DNA from: Clavelina lepadiformis
Lineage: Eukaryota; Chordata; Ascidiacea; Aplousobranchia; Clavelinidae
NCBI RefSeq assembly: GCF_947623445.1
Contig: NC_135241.1
Location: 21,764,501-21,828,500, forward strand
Direction of reading: 5' to 3'
Length of the DNA stretch: 64,000 bases
Under the pieces are notes generated by a model. That model had not been told where the DNA came from. It saw only the letters and a list, made by a program, of their open reading frames with translations, and made no database searches. The translations under genes and the position numbers were made by a program. This document shows positions 1-12,021 of this stretch, one piece after another (the stretch's first letter is position 1; every line of letters begins with the position of its first letter).

Positions 1-3000
1 GAAGCAAGAACGCTACAAAGTAAGCACCATGAGTTGTTACGTGGACCAAGTTGTTGTGAGTTAAAAAAGGAGAAGTTGTCAACGATGATGATAAAGATGG
101 CGATCACGAAGGATCGTTTTATTACAGCCAGAACCTTACCGTCGTCTGAGGAACCGTCTGTGTTGTTTTTTGAGGTTACGATTGTCGCGCGGCATTTTAG
201 GATTTTTATGAAAAATCAGGGCTGCAATCAATAAATTCTATGCAAGAACAGATCCGTTGAGTGAGTACAAGATTCCGCCTTCAATATTCTTTCCTTTGAC
301 TGCTACACAAGGAAGCTTGCCTTGATATTTTTCGTATTTAACCAAAGTTAACAACAGCACGGGATTTCCGAGTTCATTAAGACACAACCAAACAAAAGAG
401 AAGGAACTTAAAAATCGTTTGATTGACGTCGTGAGATGGCGTGTTTGCTTTTTCACGTAGAACGATCTCTGTCTCGACCAGAGAGAGAAATACACAAAGA
501 AATAAAAGCATGTCAGTAAAGGCTTGCCAATATTCTTGTTTAAGTTGCAATTGTCGCTGTTTTTTACGATCGTGGTAACCAAAAAGAGATAAAAATAACA
601 CGTTTTTGATAAGTTTGCAATCCAGAGTTGAAAGCTAAAATATTCCTTGCCAACTTCAGCTTTGCTCCCCCCAAAAATGCTGTCGTTTCTTCCGACACAG
701 AAGGTTCTGCGGTAAACATTCTGGAATTTGGTTTTTAAGTCGACTAGTCAGTTGGCACGCGGCTTAATAGGTGAAGCTTCAATAGCAGATGTTTCATGTA
801 TGCAATTTATACAACTCTTTTTGTAAAGAAGGAGCTCTTTTTTAAAAAATGATTACACAAAACCGTAAAATAGACGGGTCTGACTGCATAATCATGGCCC
901 GTTTAGGAGCTACATCAAAATAATAAATTATTAATTAAAGCCTAATGAAAAATAGGCCGTGGTCAAGCTTTGCAAAGATAAGAGGACCACAACAGCTTCA
1001 CTTGGCGCAAAAGTATCTCGTTTATTAATGTTGATTAACCCAAAATGAATTCGATTCACGTGTTATATGAGCGAATGACGTAGTAGATTTGTTTTAATAA
1101 TTTTTGAATTAATGTGACGGCAATCAAAATTTCCTTGAACTGGTATAAAAGGAATTAAGGAAAGCAATTATTAGACATCACTGTTTAATTACGGTAACCA
1201 AGTTTACAAACTATTTGATTACAGCAGAGAGTGTTATACGTTAAATACAAATTATAACACGTACCAAGTTAACCTACATTAAAATAAATGCACAATTGTG
1301 ATTGGCAAGGGCTCTGTTTTTTCATGACATTTTTGATTGTAAGCTATTGTCGACCTCACTTGTGTGGCAAGGCAATATTTAAAAAAATGGAAACTGCAAC
1401 TAATCGAAGATGGCTTGAAATCCATGCTAATACAAATTTTGATCGACCCAATCATTTGTGTCTGAAACGCCACATTATTGCACTCACATATAATTTTTTT
1501 AAATTGAAATAATTCGAACACTGTTTAGATTAATGCAAGCTAGAGTATTCACACTACAGTTTATTCCAATCTAAACTCTTGCAGTTTTTTTTTTCATAAA
1601 TAAAAAGTACTATTCTTACCGCGAGGTGGTAGCATAACCCAGAAAATGGAATCTCCTAGCTTGCCCTAAACTACTGCAAGTGTAGGCTAAACTAAACAAT
1701 CCCCAAAATGAAGTTTTTACTTTGTTTTGGTTGTGTGCTTTATTGGAGATTACGGTCAGACGGTAGATTTTTCTGAAAATAAAAACTGCATTGGTCATTA
1801 TTAGGGTCTAGTATACAAGTGCACAACCAGATGACGTTACATTTTGAGTAGCTGGGGCCTAGTAGGCTATAGAACTGTAAAAAGACATTCTCTGTGTCAG
1901 TGGCATCCTTATTTTAGCAAGAGCTCAAATTTATCTTACACTTTCTGATCCAAATGAACAGTTCAAATGTTTACATGTAATAATTCCTAATGCCGAAACT
2001 TGATTGGTAAAACTTTCCTCTACCAAGAACTCTTACTAGCTGTAAACAGTTTATCATGAAGTTCTTTTTTATTATAAATTGCTTCTCAAAATTTGTATGG
2101 GTGGGTTTATCTAACGTAAACATGCCTATCCATATTCTGGGCACTGTGCATTAAAGAGTTTGGTTGAAAAATAGTTTGCTCAGACTTTTGTCTAGATACT
2201 TGGTTGGAAGTAAGATAAATGACAAACAAAATGTTTTAGATATGTATCATATGATATGATGTACTCATTCTTCTAATAAAATAAAACCAACTGAACAATA
2301 TGCTTGTTTGCTACTTACTGACACAAAGCACAATAAAATCTGCATGAGCATAATGGTCAACCGACATTCATCCAATTACACCAATTGTTGTTATAATTTG
2401 TAATCAATGCCATATCTTTGCAGCTAAAATCCTATCTTGATGGTTTTATCTGTTGCAGCTATTGAATAAATAATTCTTTCTGGCTATATTGAACTTTTTT
2501 GCTATAAGTAGTTATTAATCACACCCATATTAATGTCTAATTACTAGTAATTAGTTTTGTTTTGTATTGAAAATGAGCTTACTTAAAACATTAGCAATTG
2601 AAATGTTTGGACCTGCTTTGACTTTACTCTTTTGCTTCAGATAGGATATTAAGCTATTTAGTTCTTTTGACAAGCTCTTTAGACACATGTTGCCTATAAG
2701 TGTTTAGGGTTAGATTTGAAGCACTGTTAGTGGTATGATAGGAACAGTTTTGGATGTGATAAATTAAACTTAGCTTAACATCAATGTTGTAACTGATTTA
2801 ACAGTAAACAATCATTTTCAAAGTGATGATTATGGTAATGAAGTACATTTCGAGCATATTTACTTCATATCATAATGGTATAATGTAGCATGTGACTTGC
2901 AAGTATGCCTTATCTGGATGTGATACTTATTGACGCCACTTTGTTATTTTTATGCCCTTGGGTACTTGTTTAATGGTCCTGGTGAACAGTGCTGACTTTA

Positions 3001-3324
3001 GACAAGAACTACAAGATCACAAAAAATAAATGAAAATTCATTTTTGGAACATTCACACACACAAAGCTTGGCACCAGGCCTAGAGGGTTGAGTAATCATT
3101 TCCGTTACTCACACAATGTATGCTGTGCCCATATTGTACTCAGTTCAAGAATAAATATTCTGATACCGTCAATCCATCACTATCTTGTATGCTTTATCTG
3201 TGAGAAGTACTGACAGCCCTAACCTAAACATTGTGTTAATTGTAATTGAGACTTATCACTGTTAAAACTATTTTTGAAGATATACAGAGTTGGAAGGTGA
3301 TTGGGTAATCTAAGTTAGAATGTA
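1..3324. other. Intergenic / window edge, no firm gene
   Basis: I find no gene I can name here. Open frames are short and overlap on both strands. The first 235 bases are less AT-rich than the rest. On the minus strand they hold an 82-nt stretch (221 down to 140) bounded by a TTGCAG acceptor and a GTAAGG donor, open in one phase, which could be an exon of a gene running off the left edge. The rest (600-3300) is AT-rich and should include the promoter and 5' leader of the B56 gene that starts at 3325. Confidence 0.5.
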
Positions 3325-6300
3325 ATGAGCAAGCCAGCAATAACCGTTCCTGGTTCGGACAAGGACCCAGCATTCCACCGGAGGTCGCTGCATAGATTGC
3401 AGCATCAAAGACGATCGCAGAGCTCCTCAAATTTCAACAAGGAAAACAAAGTAGAACTTAAACCACTTCCACTATTGAAAGGTACTTAGTGATTTTGGTG
3501 TGGTTGTGATTGACTAATACCTTTGTATGTATGATATTTAGAGAAAGTACAAAACGTAATGAGATAAATTAATTAATTAATCTAAAACATAAACTTTTAA
3601 AATGATTTTTTCATCATGTTTCAGTTTTACTGAATTTGTTTAGTGCTGTACAGTTAGTTTCACACAATGGTGCGAATTGCGAAGTGTTTTTGATAAAAGG
3701 TTCAGCTAATCAATGCACTTAATCAATTGCAGATGCTTCTCCAGCAGACCAGCAAGATCTGTTTATCAAAAAGTTGCAGCAATGCTCTGTTATTTTTAAC
3801 TTCATGGAGGGCATTGAGGACCTTCAGGTTGTCTATTTTTGTTCTAAGTTGCTATGTTTTATGTTTGTATTTTTGTTTTAGGTTTTATGCTTAACTTTCA
3901 TGTGACTCAATGTTGGTGGTTTTTATCATAGTATAGTAGGTTTTGCAGTTTTCTAATTTTCACGTTCAGTTTAATATCTATTAATATCATATATGTTAAA
4001 ATATAATTTGTTCAGAAGTTATCACCAAACACCCGGGTGTTTTTGAGAAGATTTAGAAGTTGCTCACCAAAATATTTGGTTCTTGTAACAGAATAAGTTT
4101 AAAACAAAGACACTGATATAAAATGGTTTAAAAATAATTTGCAAAAATGTTCTTCAAGGGCAAGGAAATAAAGAGAGCAAGTTTAAACGAAATAGTGGAT
4201 TACATTTCATCTTCAACTGGAGTGCTTGCTGAACCAGTTTATTCTTATCTTACAAAAATGGTAGAGGGATTTGAACCTAGTTTTACAATTTGTCACTACA
4301 CCACTGACCAATACATAATTTTGGAAAAAGTATTACTTTTTTATTGTTGAAGCAGCAAGTTTTAGTTTAAGAACTAGTTTTGTATATTTTGTCACTTCTA
4401 GAAATATCTACCATGTCACATCTTCTATGTTGTTGTTATCTTACAGATTGCTGCAAATATCTTTCGTACGCTTCCTCCAACCGAGACAATGGAGTACGAT
4501 CCAGAGGACGATGAACCGACGTTAGAAGCTTCTTGGCCACATTTGCAGGTTTTTAAAATTTTTCCTCGCTTCATTACAAGCTGTAGAAATGTTTATTGAA
4601 GCAATAAAGTTAGTGTGACTTTAACAGTGTTCACAGCTTTTAATTGAAATGAAACTTCATGCAATTCTTTTCAGCTTGTATATGAATTCTTTTTGAGGGT
4701 GATGGAGTCACAAGAATTCCAGCCCACCATTGCAAAGAAATACATTGACCAAAAATTTGTTGCTCAGGTTTGTTTAAGCATATACTATCGCAGTTTGCCG
4801 CATAGAGTTAATAAGGTTAGAAATGTGTGTAGTGCTTACTACATAGCATTTCAAGGTTGTATTGCTAAACAATAGTTGTACTTTGTGTAATTTTTGAAGC
4901 CTAATTGAATTCTGCTTTTATATATATTTTGGCTGTGTTAATGTATTACCACAAACAGTAGTTAAAAATGTTTAATTTTGCAGTTGCTTGATCTCTTTGC
5001 CAGTGAAGACCCAAGAGAAAGAGACTTCTTGAAAACAGTTCTTCATCGAATTTATGGCAAATTCCTGGGCCTGAGGGCGTTCATTCGACGACAGATGAAC
5101 AACATTTTTTTAACGTAAGCAAAATCATTATAAACTTACGCATTTTTTACATATACTGTACAAATATTCTTTTTAACACTGTATTTTCAGTGTTTTTGAT
5201 GGAATTGTAACTTACGAATTGTGATTGAATTGTAATTGGAACTTGCAAATATGTTGTTGGTGCTGATAGTTATGAAATGGTCAGAACTGAGTAGAATTTG
5301 GTGAATTATGTTTGAGCATTGTCAACCACATAACAATACAAACCCAACCAACTTGTAACTAATCGTAATTGTCCACGCAGCACAATGACAGCAGCATTGA
5401 AATAGTAAACAAAAGATTTATATAGTCCAAATATGATGGCTTTGAGCAAGGAAACAGTAGTGGACAATAAAAAGTAATGACAAGACTCACCATTATGTGA
5501 GCTATATTAATGTACAAAAATACCACCGCTACTAAACTTTTCACCAAGTTTGTACTTTGTTGACAGCACTATAACCAGCTCTAGTTTTGAAGCATTTAGA
5601 TGTACACCTACTGTAGTATGCAGTAGACTCCACTTCTTATAACCACCTTAACCAGACCTTTTTGACCATAATATTCAAATGGTTGCAATAATCGAAACTG
5701 CTACAGTACCATTCTACAGTACCATTTTACCACACCAGGACCAGTACAGTTAGGTACAAAATGACAAAAAACATCGTATTCATCATTTATATCATTAACA
5801 TTAAAAAACATTAAAGTGGACGTCAGTAGATGAATTGAAAATAAAATTGCCACTGTAAAGTTGCATAATTGACACGAAAAATTGATCAAAAAAGCGAAAA
5901 AAATGGAAGAAGTGAACATAATATTTGAAGACTGGCTATAGTAAATGGAGAATTTTATATGGCAAGGTTCGGAACCAAACCAAATTATCATGTAAAGCGG
6001 TTGGTCATATTAATTATCGTCAGTCATGTAAAGCAGATTCTATTGTATATCATTATGTTTTCATTTTCTAAAACATGCATTAGATTATATAAATAAAAGA
6101 TGGTACCCTTGCATTACATGCAGAAGGCAGTTTGATGATTTCAGCATTTGCTTTGCTGACAATGTTTGAATCATTTTAATTACACACTGTTTTACTGCTG
6201 CAACATATCACAACCTATGAAGTATGCATGCTTCAGATATGCTGTTTTATGCAAACAACAGATTATTGTAATACGCTTAATTGAGTTTAATTTCTGTGCT

Positions 6301-9300
6301 TAATCTGGGTTTGGTGAAGGTTTTTGTGCGAAACACTCTTAATGCAGTATTTTATGATCACATTAAGTTGGTTTTAAAAACTATATTTGGTCATTTGTGG
6401 TTGTACTTTTTCCTATGAAAACAACTTAATAATGGATGTCACTTATCAGGTTTATCTACGAGCACGAAAAATTTGCTGGGATACCGGAGTTACTAGAAAT
6501 TCTTGGAAGGTTTGTTTCAATGTTGTCCTAACTTGCTATTTTATTTGTCTCTACTTATTGTGCAAAATGTGTCCAATCTGATACTTATACTTGTCATACT
6601 CATATTTTCAGCATAATCAATGGATTTGCCTTGCCTTTGAGATCAGAACATCGCCTGTTTCTCTTAAAGATTCTTATTCCTTTGCACAAGACACATGCAC
6701 TGGCAATGTTTCATGCCCAGGTGATTAAGATTTTCTGTGTGAATAGCGAATACTAATGATTTGAATAATCCAATAAGTCAAAGAAACTAGTTTCTTTATT
6801 GGCCAGTTATTGTCCAGTTCGAAAAGTGACAATAACTTTGTTGGCGATTTCTCTGTTGTATTTGTTTTTAACAAATTATCATTTTTTAATACTTTGCCCT
6901 TTGACTCTTTTGATTGCTCTACATATAAAACATTTTTCTTCGTAATTATGACACCTTCTTATTTTTATCTTGCTTGCAACAACCAATCTAGTAACTTATT
7001 TGGAGCAACCATTTTTTGTAAAAATTGTGTAACGGATTGTTATTTCGATCTAAAATGAATTTTCTATGCTTAACAGCAACTTTCTCATTGCTTTTCAGCT
7101 TGCATATTGTGTGGTTCAGTATTTGGAAAAGGATCCTAGCCTGACGCAACCAGTAAGTGAAATTTAAATATCTGATCAAACATTGTAATGGTTTCAGTGA
7201 CCCGCTGCAGGATTGTAAACTTAGTATCTCTTTATAACTTATGCTATAAAGTGTGGGTTAGAATTCTTGTAAATAGTGGTTGTCTTATGACATTTATAGC
7301 TTTTGTTGTGGTTGATTGATTGGGTTCAGCTGTTTTAATGACAACGAACTTCGTACGACAGGAATGGGCGGTAAACAACGTTCGGTTGAAAGTAGAGAAA
7401 ACGAAAAACGTTTTCTTAATTGAAAAAACGTAAACTTTAGGGTTTTTGTAGCACGATTTAGCCATAATTGCGCCATGTATTGAGTGCGTTCCTTGGTAAA
7501 ATGTGTCAGTATCCTGGTGTAATTGTCCGTAACAAAGCATAATGTTTCACATAGCTTTACTTATACAGCTTTCTATTCTGTAATCTGAAACCACATCTCC
7601 ATTTGATCACTGCTATGCCATTTGAGATATACAAGCAGTTGTAACAACAACAATCGCTTTTATAAAAAATTGTTATCAAACCTGGAAAATATGAACAGCG
7701 CCGCTTACGCTCTTTGTGCACCCTATTTCTATGTTTAATCAGTTTGTTTATTCAGGTCTGTCAGGTAAAAGGTATCAATGATAGCAACGTGTCACATACC
7801 GACAAATATCGAACACACCACATCAAAATATTACCAATCTATGCAAATAAATAATCACTTAACCTATTGCTCCAAGTTCTGTTATTGTTTCGCTGTTATT
7901 TAACTTGTTTGGATGCATGATGTAGTTGAACTTTATTTGCTTTATTTTGTAAAGCTGTGGTCTGCGCACTTACAATTAATAACTACCTAAGTATTGGTTA
8001 GTGACATACCAACTATTCAACTAACTAAACTAAAAGTGCAAATGAATTATGACTGGTTGTCAAGGACTTATGTACAGCACCCTGAGCCCATTTGTCTCGT
8101 TAATACAATCTGTTTGAAATATTAAGTGCTTTCATCTCAGCAATGTAATCATTGTCTGACAATGCTGACATATCTTCTGGAATATTTTCAACCTTTCTGG
8201 TAGTGACGCTTTATTGTGGCTGTGATAGTTGGACTATAAAAGTTATGAAAATTTAGGTTGTTGTTGTCTAACAATTTTAATAGAAAAATATAATATTTTA
8301 TTTATTTTTTTACTGCTCCTGTCACGTTGTTTCAGCTGAATTTGTTTGCAAATTCTAAACACCAACTTAATAGCATTACATATAACATCAGAGGTTTTAT
8401 CACTTAATTCAAAAGGTCATTGCTCCTGTGGTTTCTCCAATTGTTTGCTTAAGGTTAGGAACTGAATGTTACTTTTTTTATGTTTCTTGCAGAGATTTTC
8501 AGAGAATAATTTTACTATGAATTATTTAATGATAAGTGTGTAATTACTCATGAATACAGTTCATAGCAATACATGGCAGCTAGAAAGGAATGTTGCAATA
8601 CAATCTTTCTACATTTACTGACTGTGTGATTATTATATTGTTAAGTAAATGATGAGCAACTATCGTGGAAATAATTGGCTGCATTATATTGTGGTATAAC
8701 TCGAATGATTCACATGGCACCTTTTATGAAGTCAGATTAACTGAATATATCTCCTATACTGTTCAAACAGGCTTAATATATTCTTTTAATTTCTGTAAAC
8801 TTACCATAAAACATGCTGCAATGCAACTAGATATTTTGTTTCTATTGCATTAAGTCTGAGAATTCTTGTTGATATTCCAACGTTACTTAAACCATGGGTT
8901 TCATTCCAAATTTGGTTTGCCTGGAGTTAACTGCTGGATCACGATTTTGCTCATAAGCTGCTATGGCAATTTTAGTAACTAAATGGATTATATTTAGTAT
9001 TTTTGGCTCCCAAATATGTGTCAACTATTTTACAAACGATTTTGGGTCATGAAAACTTTTTTTTATGAAACTCTGTGACATTGTATTGTTAGTACATATT
9101 TAAGCTAATATATTAGTAAAAACTATGGATCTATGAAAATTTATCAGGTGCTGGAAGGTCTACTGAAGTATTGGCCGCAAACTTGTAGCTCAAAAGAAGT
9201 CATGTTTCTCGGTGAACTAGAGGAAATACTCGATGCAATTGAGGCTGCACAATTCAAAACGGTGCTTCCTTTGCTTTTCAACCAACTTTCCAAGTGTGTT

Positions 9301-12021
9301 TCGAGTCCACATTTTCAGGTGCTTTTGTTTGTTACATAAAAGCATTGTTTCTTGTTAGCAAATTATTTCATGTCACTGTCAGTGTTTTCCAACCTTTTTG
9401 TTGTCATGGACTGCTATGTAAAAGTTTCACACATCGTTTAAGTTATAACTTTTGTGAGTCGTGTGCTGCTATAGCATGGCTCTACTACAAAACAATCTGC
9501 TAAATCTTAGCGGCCTCTGTTTGTGTATCTTTTCAAAATGGTGTTGTGCCTCCATAACACAAGAACTGTCATCATACCTTTTATGCAAACTGGATTTTAC
9601 AACACAATAATAATACTTGTTGATAATTGATATGCAGTGTGTCGTAATGCTCATTACATTTAGTCAACTGTCCATTGGCATTTAGTGATCTAATTAAAAT
9701 CCACACTTTCCTGTCACCGGCCCCTATATTGTGCAAATTATCGAAAAAGTCAAAATGCAAAAACAAATAAAAATTTTTAGTTTAATTCCTAAAAATGTTG
9801 GCATTCTTTGATTCTTGACATTTTTTCACGGACCCATTTTTCATGAACCCATTTTTTTTCACCGACCCATTTCACAAATTTTTTCACGAGAACCGCTGGT
9901 GCGCTGGAAAATCAGCTTTGAAAATATAATCCAAACTTTAAAAAATTTATTCGATTTCTTCAGCTTCAAGTTAATGAGTTTTCACCATATTACTTTATAT
10001 TTACATTTTCGCTTCAGGTTGCTGAGAGAGCTTTATATTTTTGGAACAATGAATATATACTGAGCTTGATAGAAGAAAATTCTTCGGCTATTTTACCTCT
10101 AATGTTTCCGAGTTTATACAAGATTTCTAAAGAACACTGGAATCAGTAAGTATATAATTGCTATGGAGTCAAAAAACAAATTACCTTCTGTGCAGTTTTA
10201 ATAACTTAGAATTGGAAACTTTGGTTTTGATTTTGCATCAAAAAACTACCAATAACAGCTGATATTTAGCATTGTTTCATAATATATGCTTCTTGGTATT
10301 GGCAGTGAACTATGGGCTCAAGTAGTAGATTAAGTTCTATTTGCAATATTTCCTTTTTTATAAAAAAATCAAACATCAAAATTTGTCTCTTGTGCATAGA
10401 TAAAGTACAAGCGGCTTTGAATGATAGCATTTTGTGTAAACCTGACCTTTATTTTGTCTTCATCGAAATGTCAGAGTTAGTAGCATTTGCCATAAAAGAT
10501 TAGTCCTTTCAGGAAAAGAAATCTATCCATCGATTGCTTGAATATACATTAATTGTGTAACTGGGGTTAATAGCTCTTGCCAATGCCTTGCATTGGATGA
10601 TATTTTAGTTGGTTTGTCAAAAGTTAAACGCATGGCACAATTCTCTTAGCTTCAGCGTATGCTTGCCACTGATGTTGTTAAATGTCTTGGTAAATATACT
10701 TGTTGCAATGCAAACAATGTTAACATCTTTAACTCCTTTCTATTCGTGAAAATACCTAACTTGATTTATGTCCTGGGCAGTACCATCTTTAAAGCAAATA
10801 GTTTATTGTTCCCAGATAAAGCTTTTTGTGTGAACTGAAGTGTCCTAACTCTTTAGAGAACTTAATTTTAAAGCGGATTTGATTTTTGTCCTTCAAATAA
10901 TAAAACTACAGTATTTTTATTCACTCGTTGAAGTTCATGTTTCTTTCACTTGGTAGCTAATATGTTGTATATAGTTGAGCTCTTCATCAACAATGTACTT
11001 TAACTACTGATCATTGCATGAGTCTAGTCTACATATGCAGCATTGTTGCTTGCACACATGTGGTAATCACAATTCAAGATTCATTGAATCAGTTTCAAGC
11101 TTTTAGTGTATTTTTTAAAGTCTCTTTGAAGAGGTGATAGTTTTCACATGGTAATAACTTCAAACAATGCTGTTCTATCAGCCCATGGTGGCTTGAGTTT
11201 TGTAAATAAGTCTTGATAGTCTAATGTAATTCATAACTTAACTGAAATGCGATATGCAACATGTGGTATACATTAGTTAGTAAAATAAAACATGCTGTAT
11301 ATTATAGAGACCTGTTTAGAAAATTAAGTTATATAACGTTCATCACGGAATGAATATTATATAATATACCGTACATACATATCTATAAGATATTATACAC
11401 TCTAAATTAAATTGTTACTTTCAATTCAGGACGATTGTTGCGTTGGTTTACAATGTCTTGAAGTCATTTATGGAAATGAACTCAGAGCTGTTTGATAATT
11501 TAACAGCATCGTATAAAGCAGATAGACAAAAGTAAGTGAGGTTTGAATTTCTTTCTATTTGCATTACTTGGGTGTGAGTGTGCTATGAAAGCTTATACAA
11601 CCATTGCTTTGTGGAGATCAAAACTTGAACACTATCAATCAATTGCAAATATTTTCTTCAATAAGCATGTGGTAATAAAATGAAATATAATAATAAAATA
11701 ATAAAATGAGTTATTTCATAAGATGTATGTGTCACTTGTTCTTAAATCAATTTTCTACACTTATAAAAATAATTTAGAGCAATAAGCTTTTAAGATACCA
11801 TGTCAATGCGAACTTGTTTCAAGCACATACTGTATTTGTAAATTTCATTTTTTTTGGTTGCCAATTATTTATATGCTGCTAAACATTTAAATGAATTTCA
11901 TTAAAAAAAAAAGATAAAATGTTGTTTATGTAGGGAAGCAAGAAAACAAAAAGAGAGGGATGATTTGTGGAAGAAATTAAATAAATTAAGTGTTAAGAAA
12001 AATAGCATAAAAATGTGCTAG
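3325..12021 (+). CDS. PPP2R5: PP2A B56 (B') regulatory subunit, alpha/beta/epsilon-like
   Basis: B56 subunits are HEAT-repeat scaffolds that steer the PP2A core enzyme to LxxIxE-motif substrates in cytoplasm and nucleus. I joined 13 exons with matching phases: 3325-3481, 3733-3827, 4159-4260, 4447-4548, 4675-4767, 4984-5114, 6450-6509, 6612-6720, 7099-7152, 9148-9318, 10018-10145, 11430-11531, 11934-12021, giving 463 aa. Family blocks are seen in order: [99 protein letters not shown]. The C-terminal part ([21 protein letters not shown]) resembles vertebrate alpha/epsilon rather than gamma/delta forms. Both ends are short, with no gamma/delta-type tail. The start is the first ATG, before a basic Ser-rich leader. 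Introns 6 and 9 are the longest; intron 6 carries a MITE. A possible AATAAA lies at 12536-12541. Confidence 0.95.
4027..4042. repeat. 16-bp perfect palindrome in PPP2R5 intron 2
   Basis: AAACACCCGGGTGTTT is its own reverse complement. It lies in AT-rich intron sequence and has an unusually GC-rich centre. It could be a dimer-binding site or chance; nothing nearby decides. Confidence 0.5.
5621..6045. mobile_element. Putative pogo/Tc1-like MITE in PPP2R5 intron 6
   Basis: The left end begins CAGTAGACTCCACTT and the right end, read in reverse complement, begins CAATAGAATCTGCTT. These are imperfect terminal inverted repeats that continue weakly inward (ATAACCACC against ATGACTGAC). The interior has no transposase and contains a short direct repeat of CTACAGTACCATT near 5700. 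The right flank has TA next to the end; the left flank is less clear, so the family assignment rests on the CAGTAGACTC-type terminus. It sits wholly between exons 6 and 7. Confidence 0.45.
9821..9893. repeat. Degenerate tandem repeat, ~17-bp unit
   Basis: Three imperfect copies of a unit ending in ACCCAT (TTTTTCACGGACCCAT, TTTTTCATGAACCCAT, TTTTTCACCGACCCAT) are followed by a partial copy. It lies in PPP2R5 intron 10 upstream of the exon at 10018. Confidence 0.6.

Noticed and set aside
238..582. 114-codon minus-strand frame
   Set aside because: No recognisable family, no convincing splice sites in a matching phase, and its upstream half is low-complexity aromatic-rich sequence.
5701..5991. 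96-codon minus-strand frame rich in aromatic residues
   Set aside because: Lies wholly inside the putative MITE and an intron, with no transposase motif.
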